This document shows, in pieces, positions 33,417 through 46,338 of a DNA stretch of 64,000 nt. The stretch comes from Blakeslea trispora (taxonomy: Eukaryota > Mucoromycota > Mucoromycetes > Mucorales > Choanephoraceae), in NCBI GenBank assembly GCA_025331445.1, contig JAIWNE010000012.1:248001-312000 (forward strand). Reading direction: 5' to 3'. A model generated the notes under the pieces. That model searched no databases. It was given only the letters and a program-made list of their open reading frames with translations, and was not told where the DNA came from. The translations under genes and the position numbers were made by a program. Every line of letters starts with the position of its first letter. Position 1 is the first letter of the stretch.

Positions 33417-35959
33417 TTCTTGCTTTGTTCAAAGTTTTCTTTTAAAAGAGAGAGAGAGAGAAAAGAAAGAAAGAAAAAAAAAGTGCTATAACTTTTTGCT
33501 TAAAAAAAAAAGGTGAGGGAACACGATGTGTTACATTCAATAGGTCAAGTTTTTCTCAACCGAGCATTCGGCCCATGCTTATTTAACTTTCTTTTCTTTT
33601 TTTACTTTAAACATGAATTCCTATGGATTGCTTTTATATGCTTCATTCGAAATAAAAGCTTTGTTTTCTTTCTTTAAAGTGGTGTTGGTTATCAACGCAA
33701 TTTGGAACGTCCTTTTTTTTTTTACTTTTTTTTTCTTTTTTTTAACACACTTGGGTATCAAAGTTCATCTCCGATGGAAAATGAGGACGGGCATTTGATT
33801 GAACTTGGTTGGCATAAAGTCAAATAAAATAGAAGAAAACATCATCTTTTTCTTGAGCTGGTGCGGATTTACGACTTTTTTTTTTATTAATAAAGAGAGA
33901 AATAGACTACAAACTTGAGCATGTAATTCAGACAAGTCTGTTCTGCCAGAAATATATACAAAAAAAAAGTTTCACAGAGTACTCTGCAAAAAAAAAAGTC
34001 TTTATGAGATCAACATCTATATGGTGTAAAGGTATAAGAGTATTAGCAAAAGAATCCCTTTTTTTTTTTAAAAAAAAACCGAGTTTTCGTCCTCATTTCG
34101 AATAAAATTCACTCACAATGTAAGTCTGATCTTTAGATACAAGCACATTGACCAAGCTATACAAAAATGATACTTTGGCAATCCTAATGAGAGTAAACAA
34201 GGATTGCAAAAGAGCAACATAGAATGTCAGTAGTAACATTTACCATGATTTCAATGCAATTTCTGATACAACAGTTGTTCGATTCAAGAGTTGTTTGATA
34301 TAACAGTATGCTCAATATAAGAGTGTCTCTTACAAGAATATGAACACTTTTTTAATTAAAACGACTATAATAGCAGAAGAAGAAGATTTAAAAAAAAAGC
34401 CATCTTGATGTATTGCATTGCCGCTTTTGAACGAGTGCTTTTCTAGAGTGTCGATCTATACATATTAACAATTTATGAGCAGAGTGTTGTGCATGAAGCG
34501 TCGTTTCTGTTAACCAAAAAAAAAAAGAGGAATTCAGGCCTATGGGTGTTAAAGGCTGAATGTATTAGATATACCTAGAAGAAAAAAAAAGAGAGAGCAG
34601 AGATGTGTACTATCTTCAAATGTAAAAAGGGATAAGGGATGCTTAGCATGTTATATAAAGGTGGGAATAAAGCCTCATTTTATTTGATAAAAGCATAGTT
34701 TATACCAAAGCAAGAGGGAGGGGGGGGGGAAGTGAGGAGGGGGCTTGTTGAAAATCATGTAGGATCAATTCTACTAAAAAAAAAAAGGCTCAGGGCAAAT
34801 ACAAATAATCCATAGTATAAACAATTCAAGGGTGATTGTCAAACTAGCTGTAATTTGGAATAGAAAGATTTAAAGCAGTCTTCACTAAAACACTTTAGCT
34901 TGTTGCAATGTTTGTCCTGTTACACATTTGATTCAAAATTGGGGCAGAAACAATAAATTTGCATGATTTGATCAAGGTTGTTAAAAGACATGCCAGTGTG
35001 GATTCTATTTCTTGAGGTCTGATATCAGTCCCCTCTTACTTTCCTTTAAATCTTGAGATAAATCTACCTGCCAATCACAGACACTTTAGAAATGATAGTT
35101 ATGAATTTCAAAAGTACTGATTTCTGAAGCTTTTATCCATTGGCTCTTGTTCACCAAACTATTTGTAAAGTTCATTGATTATCAGTGCAGATACACAATT
35201 GGTGCACAACAAACATCTCAGTTTCAATATCAAAACTCCCATCTTTTTTTTTTTAATAAAGAAAAAAGGACACCCAGGCACAATGCTGACATATCACATT
35301 CACTTGTGATAAGAAAAGCAGTGCACAGAATATTTTCTTTTGAGTGAAAAAACAACAAGCTATTTCTCTTATTAAAAAAAAAAAAAGAGAGAATTTATTA
35401 CAAAAGATCTGTTTGTGTCTCCACTTATTTTCTAGAGGTTTTTCTTTTTTTTTTGTTCTCTTTTAAAAGCAATACACTTTATCAAGTTCAAGGCAAGCTT
35501 CTTTCCCCCCCTTTTTCTTTCACTTTCTTCTTTCACTTTTCTTGTTTATAAGGAAGGGGTAAAAAAAAAGAAAGAAAAGAAATCAAACACCGTTGAGTCA
35601 CGTCAAATAGTTTAAACGCGAAGAATAAACACGCACCAATGAAATAAACGGGCTTCTTAATCACTTAAAAGAAAACTCAAAAAGCAAAAAAAAAAAAAAA
35701 AGTGAGAGCGAGTGAGAGGATTCACTAAAAACTTTTTTATATTTTTTTTCTCTCTTTTTTTTATAAAAAAATCTCATCAAAATATAGGAGAAATTTCCTT
35801 TGTTCTTGAAAGCCCTTTTTCTCTCTCTCTTTTCTCTTTGTTTTTCATATAATTTTCTTTTTTGTACGCTGAGAGAAACAAAGATAGAATCTAGGAAAAG
35901 AGAAGAAGAATCTCGAATCTGAAAAAAGAAAGACGTCTGGTCATTAAACAATCTACAAG
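33417..35959. other. gene-free stretch upstream of the CHD gene
   Basis: About 2.5 kb that includes the promoter of the M20 gene (minus) and of the CHD remodeller (plus). It is rich in A/T homopolymers and G runs (34720-34741) and pyrimidine tracts near 35500-35540. I see no coding frame, tRNA or array. A word at 34271-34291 resembles one at 26167-26187. Confidence 0.5.
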
Positions 35960-36394
35960 ATGGCACAACAACAAAGAGATGTTTATCAGAGCTTTTATGT
36001 CAAAAATGCTTATTCACCGAACAACCCTCAACAACAACAGCCACAACCTGAAAGAATGAATTTCAATCAACAAGGCTTTACACCTGTGGACCCCAACTTC
36101 TTTTATCACCAACAGTTTCAACAGCAACAGTCCCAATCACCACAGCAACAGCCTTCCCCTCAAATGATTCAACAACAGCAACAAGTGAATTATTTAAGGA
36201 CACAACAGGCACAGTCACCACAGCAACCACAACAACAGATAAATTTCAATGGTATGGCAGGCTTTGGTGGTGGTGGGTTTCCACAGAGACCTGCTCCTCC
36301 TCAACAGAATATGTCTTCTATGCTGATGAACCCAGCCACTGGTGGTCCACCCATGATGAACAGATCTGTTCATCAGCAACAACAACAGCAACAA

Positions 36395-36426
<32 letters not shown>

Positions 36427-39400
36427 ACAACAACAACAACAGCAGCAGCAGCAACAACAACAAGCAAGTCCTGTTGTTGCTATGGCTACACTAAACAACA
36501 ATGCAATGTATGGTAATCCAATGATGAATAGACCACCTTTTAATCAACCACAGCAACCACAACAACAGCAACAACCTTCTCTTCCTCCATCTCAACCAAT
36601 ACAACAACAGCAACAACAAGCAATGCGACCCAACATGCATTTCATGAATTCATTCTCAATGCAACACCAAAGACCTCCTGCTGGATTTCCAATGCAACAA
36701 TCACAACAGTTGCCTCAGATGTCTCCACAGGCCCTACAAGCATACCAGCAACAACAACAACAGTTGCAGAGACAACAACAGCTACAAAGGCAACAACAGA
36801 TGATGATGCAACAGCAAGGCTTTGATCCTCGCTTTCACCCAATGCAACCTCATCAACAGATGATGATGCAGCAACCTATGCACAACCAAATACAGTTCCA
36901 ACACCAACACCAGTTACATCAATACCAATTACACCAACAACGCTTGCATCAACATCATCATCAGCAACAACAACAACAGCAACAGCATCAACAGATGCGT
37001 ATGGCTCCTGAGCGCCTTAAAAGACCTGCTCGAAATGCAACAAAAAAGAAGCGTGTTTATGATATGTCTTCTGAAGAAGAAGAGGATTTTGTAAGAAAGA
37101 AAGAAGCTCACTATGAATTTCAGAAAGAGATGAACTTACATATTTTTTTTAAATTAGGATTTGGAATCCGAAGAATCTGAACCTACACCAGATAGTGAAT
37201 TTGAAGATAGTGATAGTGGATCAAAACCCTCTAAAAACAAAAAACAGGCATCTTCACCTACAGATTCTGAAGAGCCTGTCATGATTCCTATGGGTACAAG
37301 AGTATTTGAGCGCATCTTGGATTATAGGAGAAACGAGGAAACAGGCGAAGAGGAACTGTTGATCAAGTACAAAAACAGCAGTTTCCTTCATGTTGAATGG
37401 GTACCTCTTGAACAGATTGAGGCAGAGCATTTGGGTAAACATCGTGTCAAGAAGTTTCTTCAGAAATATCATCAAGATGGTGAAAAGGGTGAAGACTTTA
37501 AGGAACACCTCAAGATTGACCGTGTTATTGACGATGGTGAGCTGGAAGACCCTGCCACAGGTGAAAGTAAAGTCTATTACCTTGTCAAATGGAATGGTCT
37601 GTTTTACGATCATGCTACCTGGGAAACAGAGGAAGATGTCCGTCAAGTTGATTCACCCAAGTTGGATGACTTTTTGTCCCGAAAGCAAATTCCGGCTGAA
37701 AAGATGGCTCCTCCACCTTTCCGTCCGGATCCTACACGATTCATTGAATATGCTGATTCGCCTCCTTACAAATACAACAACACATTACGTCCTTACCAAC
37801 TGGAAGGCCTCAATTGGCTTCGGTTCTGTTATTATACTTTCCGATCCTGTATTTTGGCCGATGAAATGGGTCTAGGTAAAACTGTGCAATCTGTTGCTTT
37901 TTTGAACGATATCTACACAACCATTCGTATTCGTGGTCCCTTCTTGATCATCGCTCCTCTCTCGACCATTCCTCACTGGACACGTGCCTTTAATGCCTGG
38001 ACCGACCTGAACGTGGTGGATTATCGTGGTAGTACTTTGGCTCGTAACTTGATTGTCGAGACTGAATTTTACTATCAAGACGCTGAGGGAAAGCCCATCT
38101 TGAACAAGTACAAGTTTGATGTCTTGATTACCACCTATGAAATGGCATCTGCAGGTGCATCTGTATTAAAGGATATCCCTTGGCGATGTGGTGTTTTTGA
38201 TGAGGCACATCGATTGAAAAACAAGAATTCCAAGGTGCTTGAGATCCTCAAGACATTCTACATGGATCACAAACTCTTGTTGACAGGCACACCACTTCAA
38301 AATAATCTGGGTGAGCTCTACAGTTTGTTGAACTTTATGCAGCCTGATGTCTTTAATGATGAAGACCGTTTCTTTGCTGAATATGGCTCTTTAAGCTCGG
38401 CACATGAAGTGGAGAGACTTCAATACCTTCTGAAGCCTATCATGTTGAGACGTTTCAAGGAAGATGTTGAAAAGACTATTCCTGTCAAGGAAGAAACGGT
38501 CATTGAAGTTGAACTGACAAATCCTCAAAAGAAATGGTATCGTGCTATTCTCGAAAAGAACTTTAGTTTCTTGAAAAAGGGATCTAAATCAAACAAGGAA
38601 ATGCCTCACTTGCGTAATATCATGGTTCAACTTCGTAAATGTTGTATTCACCCCTATCTTTTGGAAGGTGCCGAAGATGTGATTGTCAGTGAATGCAATG
38701 CTCAAAGTCCTCAAGAGCAATTCAACTGCCTTGTTCAATCTTCGGGTAAACTTGTTTTGATAGACAAGCTGTTGAAGAAATTGATTCAAGGTAACCACAA
38801 GGTATTGATCTTTTCTCAATTCACATCTTGTTTGGATATTTTGGCCGATTACCTTCGTGGAAGACGTTATGCTTATGAGCGTATCGATGGTAGTATTCCC
38901 GGTGATCAACGTCAAGCTGCTATTGATCGCTTTTCTACTTTGCCTATCGAAGAATCCTTTGTCTTTTTGTTGTGTACAAGAGCAGGTGGTGTTGGTATCA
39001 ACTTGACTGTAAGAAATCACTTTTTTTTTATTTCTTTTGTTTTTTAACTTGAGGCAAAAAAAAAATAACTGAAAACGATCTTTTTTTATATATAATAGGC
39101 TGCCGATACATGTATTATTTTTGATAGTGATTGGAATCCTCAAAACGATCTTCAGGCTCAAGCAAGATGTCATCGTATTGGTCAAACAAAGCCTGTTCAA
39201 ATCTATCGTTTGATCTGTGCCAACACATACGAAAAGGACATGTTTGATCGTGCTGGTATGAAACTCGGCCTCGATAAGGCTGTCATGGGAACCCATGATG
39301 ATGGTAGTGCCAACAAGACAGCCGAACTGAACCGCAAAGAAATTGAAGATTTACTAAAGAAAGGTGCTTATGGTGCCATGTTGGATGAAGAGGCCAGTGC

Positions 39401-42256
39401 CAAGTTTTGTGAAGAAGATATTGACCAGATTCTTGAACGCCGTACGACTGTCATTCGCCATGAAGGAAACGAAAAGGGCTCCGTCTTTTCTAAAGCTACT
39501 TTCTCTGCGGCTGATGAAGATAATGCAGGTGTGGATCTAGATGATCCTGACTTTTGGGAGAAATGGGCAGCTAAGGCTCAGATAGATACGACCGATCGTC
39601 CTGATGAAAACACGTTGATTCAATCCTTGCCTCGTCGACGCCGTCAAGTACAGCGTTTCGGATCACGTGCAATGGATGGATCCTATTCTTCCAACGAGGA
39701 TGGTGGTGATTCCGATGCTGCCTATGAAGAAGAGCTGGACTCTCGTTCACGTCGTGGTGGTCGTAATGATCAAGCACGTCCTTGGACCTTGTCTGAAAAG
39801 ACTAAATATGAGCGCAAGTTGATGATTTATGGTTATGGCAGTTGGGATGCCATGACAGCTCATTTTCCTCGTCGTTCTGCTAAAGACTTGAAGGCTGTCA
39901 CAAGAGCGTTGATGCGCAAAGTGTTGCCTATCATCAAGAATGTCAAAAAGACAACTGAAGAAGACCGTAAATTGATTGAAGATATTGAAAACATCCTTGT
40001 GAATGATGCTCGCGATGAAGTCAAAAAGAACGATGGTATTCCTTATGTAGGTGCAACCAAGAAGCAGATTGTCGAATTCAAGTCATTTTTACATCGAGCA
40101 CCTGAAGATTATATTGATCATATTGAGAGAAAAGGTAACAAAAAAATCCACTTTTTTTTTTAAGACACTTATTGAAATGATCTGTGTTTTGTTTAGGTCG
40201 TAACTTTTTACTTCGTATTCAGATGCTTCATTTAATTCGAGATAAAATTGTTCCCACTGATTGGGAAGAAGCAAAGGCACTTGAAATCCCTAAAGCAACT
40301 GGATCACCTCCTGCTCCTTGGTGGGGTGCAAATGAAGATCGCGATTTGCTACTAGGTATCTGCAAGCATGGTTATCAACAATACCTCGCTATGCGAAATG
40401 ATCCTGAATTCTGCTTTTATGGTAGAAAGTACGATGATAGTCAATCTGGCGGTCTTGAAGATGACGATACAGCCAATGACAAGAACGATGACGCTGATAG
40501 CAGTCGACAAGCTTCTCTTGAGCCTATCGTAAAGCCTACTACCAAGAAGGTCTATGGCAAAAAAGATGATGATAGCGATTACGAAGATAAGAAGGATGAT
40601 TTATCTTCAGAAGAAGACCATATGGAAGATGATGATGAGGATGAAGACGACGATGATGATGATGAGTATGGTGGTCGAAGCAAGAGAAACAAGAAGAGAA
40701 ATAGCAAAAAGATTTACGTATGGCCCTCTAAGGCTGATATTGGTATGCGTCTGCGCCGTATCATTGCTGCTTTCTTGAGAGAGAAGGCCAACAACAATCG
40801 TAAACGCAAGATGCAAGAAAAGGTCCAGAAAAAGGAAACGGATCGTCAAACACGTCAACGTCAAAAGGAATCTCGTACTACAAGTCGACAACGGTCAAGA
40901 CAAGGTGATGCTTCCAATCGATGGACCAAAAAGAACAAGAGCGATTTCATCAAGACATTGATGTCGTTTGGTGTGGAGCGTGATGAAGATGATTTCCGAT
41001 GGGATCGTTTTAGAGAAATTGCAGGCTTGGACAAAAAGACAGATGAATCACTCACACTCTATTATCGAGACATCTTTGCTGCTTGTGAGGAATCCGTCAA
41101 GCGCCATGCAGCTGAAAACAACAATGCCAGTAATACAACTCTGTTATCTTCTACCGAAGCCAATGCGGATGTAGATACACCCGTTTCATCTCCCAAAGAT
41201 AATTTGGAAACAGCCAGTCGTGAATCAAGTGTGGAGCCTAATGATGCCAATGAAAATGGTGATTCTGTTCCATATGATAAGGCTAGACGTTCACTCAGAC
41301 GTATTGAGCAAATGAATAGTATCCGAGAAAAAGTACTTACCCATCCTGACCTGGATACTATTTTGACCAAAGCTAGAAAGACATCTGGTTTACCTAGGTA
41401 AGTAAGAAAATGCTTATGTTTTCTGCCTCTTTCTTATTCTCTCCTTTTTTTTTATATATATACAATTCTCACAAGTTGGTGGAAGGTCCCTCAACATGAT
41501 AAAGCTTTATTAGAAGGTGTTAGCAAACATGGTATTGGTCGCCATGATCTATTAATTGAAGACCCTGATTTACCCTTTTATCATGTCAAGCAATCTCTTG
41601 TTGAGGCTACAGATGAAGTACCATCTCATGAAGACTCTACTGCCGTTCATGACACCAGTAAATTTGCCTGGCCAAGGGATCTTGTCATTGCCCGTCGTAT
41701 TGACTCTCTCTGCGACCTTGTGCTGAATCCCAAGCCATTTACGATTCGACAAGCAAGAAAACGCAAGATAGCTGATGCTGATGCTCAAGCAGGAAGTTTA
41801 GCCAAAAAGCCATTTAGAGAGGAAGATGCTCCCTTGAGTGAAGATGATGATTATGAGGATGAAGCAGATGAAGAAGACGAAGGCCATATGGCATCACATG
41901 CTGTTGGTGATAACATAGTTCCTTTCCATGCTGATACTGGAGTTGCTGCTGGTATTCAGCCTTTTTCATCCGTTCCTGAAGCTCAACATGATACGCTCAT
42001 GCAAGAGATAAAGCCTGAGCCCTTTATGCCTCCATCAGAACATGTCTTACTGCCACCTCAATTCGAACATGAACCTATGGAGTATCCAGTGGAAACAAAG
42101 TCTGAAATGTATTCTGAAAGTGAGCCTATAGAGTATCCAGTGGAGACAAAGCCTAAAATGTACTCTGAAAGTGAACCTATTGTTACTGATCCTGTTGACA
42201 CTGTTACTATTCCTGTTGCTACTTATCCTACTAATAATTCAACATCAGATCAATAA
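35960..42256 (+). CDS. chromodomain helicase, CHD6-9/kismet-like, 1999 aa
   Basis: Exons 35960-37090, 37158-39008, 39099-40134, 40197-41397 and 41476-42256 give exactly 2000 codons. Residues 1-355 are glutamine-rich, with an uninterrupted run of about 30 Gln near residue 139. Two chromodomains (about 425-490 and 505-560) read H3 tails. The SNF2 ATPase follows, with Walker A DEMGLGKTVQ, DEAH box FDEAHRLKNKN and the helicase C-terminal RAGGVGINLTAADT...RCHRIGQ. Downstream come EIEDLLKKGAYGAM and FCEEDIDQILERRT, which mark the CHD6-9 (type III) class, and not CHD1 or CHD3/4. A SANT/SLIDE-like region (WTLSEKTKYERKLMIYGYGSWD) lies near 1222. The tail is acidic and carries a repeated YPVETK...MYSESEP unit. 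It slides nucleosomes in an ATP-dependent way. Confidence 0.95.
36376..36463 (+). repeat. CAR trinucleotide (polyglutamine) tract
   Basis: A mixed CAA/CAG run encodes about 30 consecutive glutamines in the N-terminal domain of the CHD protein. Interspersed CAA and CAG suggest older stable expansion, not pure-repeat slippage. Many shorter Gln runs flank it (36030-36240, 36540-36990). Confidence 0.95.
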
Positions 42257-42798
42257 TGTTGTTCACTTCTTTTCTCTTTCTCTCTTTTCCTTTTCTTTCT
42301 TTTACGGTGATTATGTAATATAGACTTTTTTTCTTCTTCTTCTTTTTCGTTTTCAATAATAAAACATAGTATTTTCTTTATTTTTACATAAGAAGCTTTC
42401 CAAAAATATGAGGAGAAAGCAACTTTCATATGATATTGTATTCTTTGTCTCACAAACTGGAAATGAAAATGATGGATAAAGAGAACAACAAGCTATTCTG
42501 ATTAAGCTTGAAACTGTCTTTTGCTCTTTCTTAAAGCTGGTTAGATTCTTTCTTTTTTTTGTAAAGAAGAAGATAAAAAGAAGAGAGAAAACAAGTTAGA
42601 GCTTGAACACTTGTGGTTTTTTATTCTTAAAAAAGAAAAAAAAAACATCGATAAGCCAAAGTAGGCGCTTAAATTAGATGTGTTTACGCACATACAGTTT
42701 TGTGTGCGCAAAGCCGTTTGTCTCTCTCTCTTTTTTATTCTTTCTTTCTTTCTTTACCACATTTATCTTTAACACAACCACAGCACATATAAAAGAAA
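42257..42798. promoter_or_regulatory. 3' end of the CHD gene and promoter of SAR1
   Basis: 542 bases with poly-pyrimidine tracts (42265-42350 and 42720-42760) and AATAAA-like signals (42356-42362). The CT-rich block just before 42799 is typical of promoter-proximal sequence of highly expressed fungal genes. No gene was recognised. Confidence 0.45.
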
Positions 42799-43635
42799 AT
42801 GTTTCTCGTCAACTGGTTTTGGGATGTCTTGTCTTCTTTAGGTAAGTCGTGCCTCAGTCTAGATGGGTCCTTATGATTGCTTAAAAAAAACAATGGTAGG
42901 TCTTTTAAACAAGAACGCCAAGATCCTTTTCTTGGGTCTTGATAATGCCGGTAAGACCACCTTATTGCACATGTTGAAGAATGACCGTTTGGCTACCTTG
43001 CAACCTACACTCCATCCTAGTAAGTTGAAACAAAGATGTAACAGATGAAAAACACGTCAACAAAACTTAACCTTTTCCCCTCCCCTTTTACAGCTTCTGA
43101 GGAACTTTCGATCGGTAACGTCAAGTTTACTACTTATGACTTGGGTGGCCATCAACAGGCTCGTAGATTGTGGAGAGACTATTTCCCTGAAGTAGGAGGT
43201 ATTGTCTTTTTGGTGGACTGTGCTGATCATACTCGATTTACCGAAGCAAAGGTCGAATTAGATGTAAAGTTGACACAGATGACAGAAAAAAAAAAAGAGT
43301 GTAGATGAGCAAGACTATGTTGACATATTTTTGTTGTTGTTGTTGTAGGCTCTTTTGGCTATTGAACAACTCTCCAAGGTTCCTTTCTTGATTCTTGGTA
43401 ACAAGATTGATGCTCCTGGTGCTGTTAGTGAAGAAACCCTTAGACAAGAATTGGGCTTATATCAAACCACTGGCAAGGTAAGTTATCTGTTTGAATGTGT
43501 TTTCTTTATTGCTTATATTGTTGCTAGGGTAAGGTTGTCTTGAATGACATTCGTCCTATTGAAGTCTTTATGTGCTCAGTTGTTATGCGTCAAGGTTACG
43601 GTGATGGTTTCCGCTGGATCTCACAATATGTCTAA
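42799..43635 (+). CDS. SAR1: SAR1 small GTPase, 189 aa
   Basis: Exons 42799-42841, 42900-43019, 43094-43263, 43349-43477 and 43528-43635. Sar1 recruits the COPII coat at ER exit sites. The N-terminal amphipathic helix reads [16 protein letters not shown], as in other Sar1 proteins (no glycine-2 for myristoylation, unlike Arf). G motifs are GLDNAGKTT (G1), PTLHPTSEEL (switch I Thr), [13 protein letters not shown] (G3 with His in place of Gln), NKID (G4) and MCSVVMRQG (G5 region). Length is right for the family (189 to 190). Strong codon bias suggests high expression. Confidence 0.98.
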
Positions 43636-43866
43636 AATTTACTCTCTCTTTTTTTTTCTCTCTCTTTCTTTCTCTCTTTCTAAATAATATCTCAAGAAAT
43701 AAACTTCAACATCTTTACGGAAATTGATGTAATCATTGAAAAAAAATGGCGGGTGAAAAGGAGGCTATACTTCTTCCGGTTCTTTAAAATAAAAAAAAAA
43801 AAATTAAGCTGTGATTTATCGCGAGCTTTTTTTTTTTCTTTTCTTTCCTTTTTTCTATTTAAAACA

Positions 43867-46203
43867 ATGCCTCCAAAAACCCACCGTAAAAAGCCTTTTA
43901 GTGGGAAACAAAAAAAGCTTCAACTTCAAAGCAAGAATGCAAGAAAGCAAGAGAAAGGTAGCACATGAAGTAATATAAAGCATACCATTTTAATATTAAA
44001 AAAAACACAAAACTAGAAAACTTGAGAGATACAGGCTCATTTGATTATCTCGGCAAAGACATTGAGAAGAAAATGACTTCTTTATCCGATCATTTTGTCT
44101 CTGCCTCTGGGCAAAATCATTCAACGCCTTCTGATTTCTCTCATACAGCAGCACCTTCAAAGTAAGAGAAATCCAATCATTTTTCTTTTTTTTTATGCCG
44201 CAGTGGAGTCATTGAAGAAAAACGTCTTTATTTAGAAATATCAGACTCGTCTCTGTCTTTCAAAAACTGTCTTCTGTTGATATCGAAAAGGAAAAGCAGA
44301 AAAGTATGCAACCATTACATCGTCTGCCTAAAGTAGGTTTGAGCCCTTTAAAGATATATTTCATCTATTCAACCATTCTTATCTAGGGAAGTTTAGAGGT
44401 AAAGCCTGAGGAATTCAAACAGACTGTAGAATTCCCAAAGCGACCCACATGGGATTACACTATGTCTAAAGAACAAGTCGAGGAACAAGAACAGAAAAGC
44501 TTTGATGCTTGGATGAAACAGATAGAAGAGACATATGGCCAAGATCAACAATTGAGTTGGTTTGAAAGGAATCTAGAAGTATGGCGGCAATTGTAAAGTC
44601 TCAAACAAAGCAACATGTCTTGAGAGAAAGGTAGTAATCATGCTTGACTTAGATGGCGTGTGCTCGAAATTAGCGATATTGTTGTACTTGTCATGGACAT
44701 TAGAAATCCTATGCTGCATTTCCCTCCTTCACTGTATCAGTATGTCACCCAAACATTGAAAAGGAAGATGATTGGCGTTTTCAACAAGGTCGATCTGGTC
44801 TCTGAGTTCACTGTGTTTGCATGGAAAAAGTATTTTGAAGAACAATTTCCTGAACTACATATAGCTACTTTTAGCTGTTATCCTAGAGATCCAAAATTGA
44901 TTGATGATACAACTACCTGTAAGTATCTTATCGCTTCTTTCTTTTGTTCTAATCAATTACCTTGCCTATCCAGATGCACTCAAAAATCAAGCCAAACGAC
45001 CCAAGGGGCGTTATTATCATGCTCAAGGTGTAAAGGACATTTTGAAGCTATGTCGAACTGTAGTAGACAAATCAGATGTTCAGGTGGATTGGGACAGTAT
45101 GATAGCACAATATGATCATTCTGATCTTATTCAAGAAGAGGATGAAGATGACAGTGATACTGGTAGCATGGATGGTTTAGGTATACAAGAACTAGGCGTA
45201 TTGTTTGTCTATGTATTGACCTCGTTGTCGTTTAGATGATGAATTCAGTCGAATTCTTGAAATCACAGGTCAAGAAATCAAACCACATCATGATTACATT
45301 ACAATCGGCTTAGTGGGTCATCCTAATGTTGGCAAGAGTAGCTTGATCAATAGTATTATGAAGCGATCTGTTGTTAGTGCCAGTCGTACACCTGGGCATA
45401 CAAAGCATTTTCAAACAATCCATATATCACCCCTTGTCCGTCTATGCGATTCACCTGGTCTTGTCTTTCCAGCTCTGATTCCAAGAGCCTTACAAGTAAG
45501 GAGAATAAGGAGCCATCTATTGTATTTTTTGTTTATTTTTTTCTGGTAGATCTTATCTGGCATGTATCCCATTGCTCAAGTTCAAGAACCCTATAGTGCC
45601 ATTCAATATCTTGTAAGAGAATAACTTTGAACTTGTTTTAAGCATAAACATAACTTTATTTAGGCAGAGCATATTCCATTAGAGAAAGTGTTATCGCTTA
45701 CACCACCTTGTGAGATTCAAGACATGAAGCATTATCAATGGTCAGCATGGTCTATCTGTGAACGTAATATTTCACTCTCCTTTTTTTTTTTTTTTTGGTC
45801 ATAAACGATCATCAAAACTGATTGCTTCTTTTCTTATAATAGAGTTCGCTGAACAAAGAGGATTTCTAACTGCAAAGGCAGCAAGACCTGATGTATACCG
45901 AGGTAAAGTCTTTTTTTTTTTTAACAACAGTCTATGCTTATTTCTGTACTCGGTTTGTTTGCTTACCAATGAATTTGTTATACAGCTGCCAATACAATAC
46001 TACGTTTAACAACAGATGGCCGTATCCTGCTCTCCTTTAAGCCTCCAGGATTCTTTCATTCTACTAAATATGAAAAGTTAAGAGTGATAGAAGCAGACAA
46101 AGCTTCTGATCAGATAGAAGAAGAAGAAGAGGGAGAGGATAGAGAGAATCTATTAGTTTCAAGAGGGGGTCGATTCAATGTCTTGGTTGACTTTGAAAAC
46201 TAA
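43867..46203 (+). CDS. GNL1: GNL1-like circularly permuted GTPase, 561 aa
   Basis: Eleven exons (43867-43957, 44035-44161, 44245-44332, 44387-44592, 44653-44918, 44974-45180, 45236-45495, 45550-45612, 45664-45763, 45843-45902, 45986-46203). The start MPPKTHRKKPFSGKQKKLQLQ and the FPKRPTWDYTMSKEQVE...WFERNLEVWRQLWRVLE stretch are typical of GNL1. Motif order is permuted: G4 NKVDL before G1 GHPNVGKSSLI, then G3 DSPGL. These YlqF/Nog-type GTPases act in or near the nucleolus, mostly in ribosome assembly. An acidic insert (EEDEDDSDTGSMDGL) precedes G1, and an acidic stretch (EEEEEGED) lies close to the C-terminus. The function of GNL1 itself is less clear than that of its paralogues. Confidence 0.95.
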
Positions 46204-46338
46204 AGTTTTTGTGTTACATCCAACTTTTTTTTTGATTATTGACATCATTTTCTCTCTTAAAAAGAGATTATCTATTTTTTCTTTTTCTTTCTTTTTTTTT
46301 TTCTTTTAAGCAATTATCAAAGTGAATTCTGGCTAGAA

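Noticed and set aside
38589..39296. 235-codon minus-strand ORF in the CHD gene
   Set aside because: Antisense shadow that also crosses an intron of the real gene.
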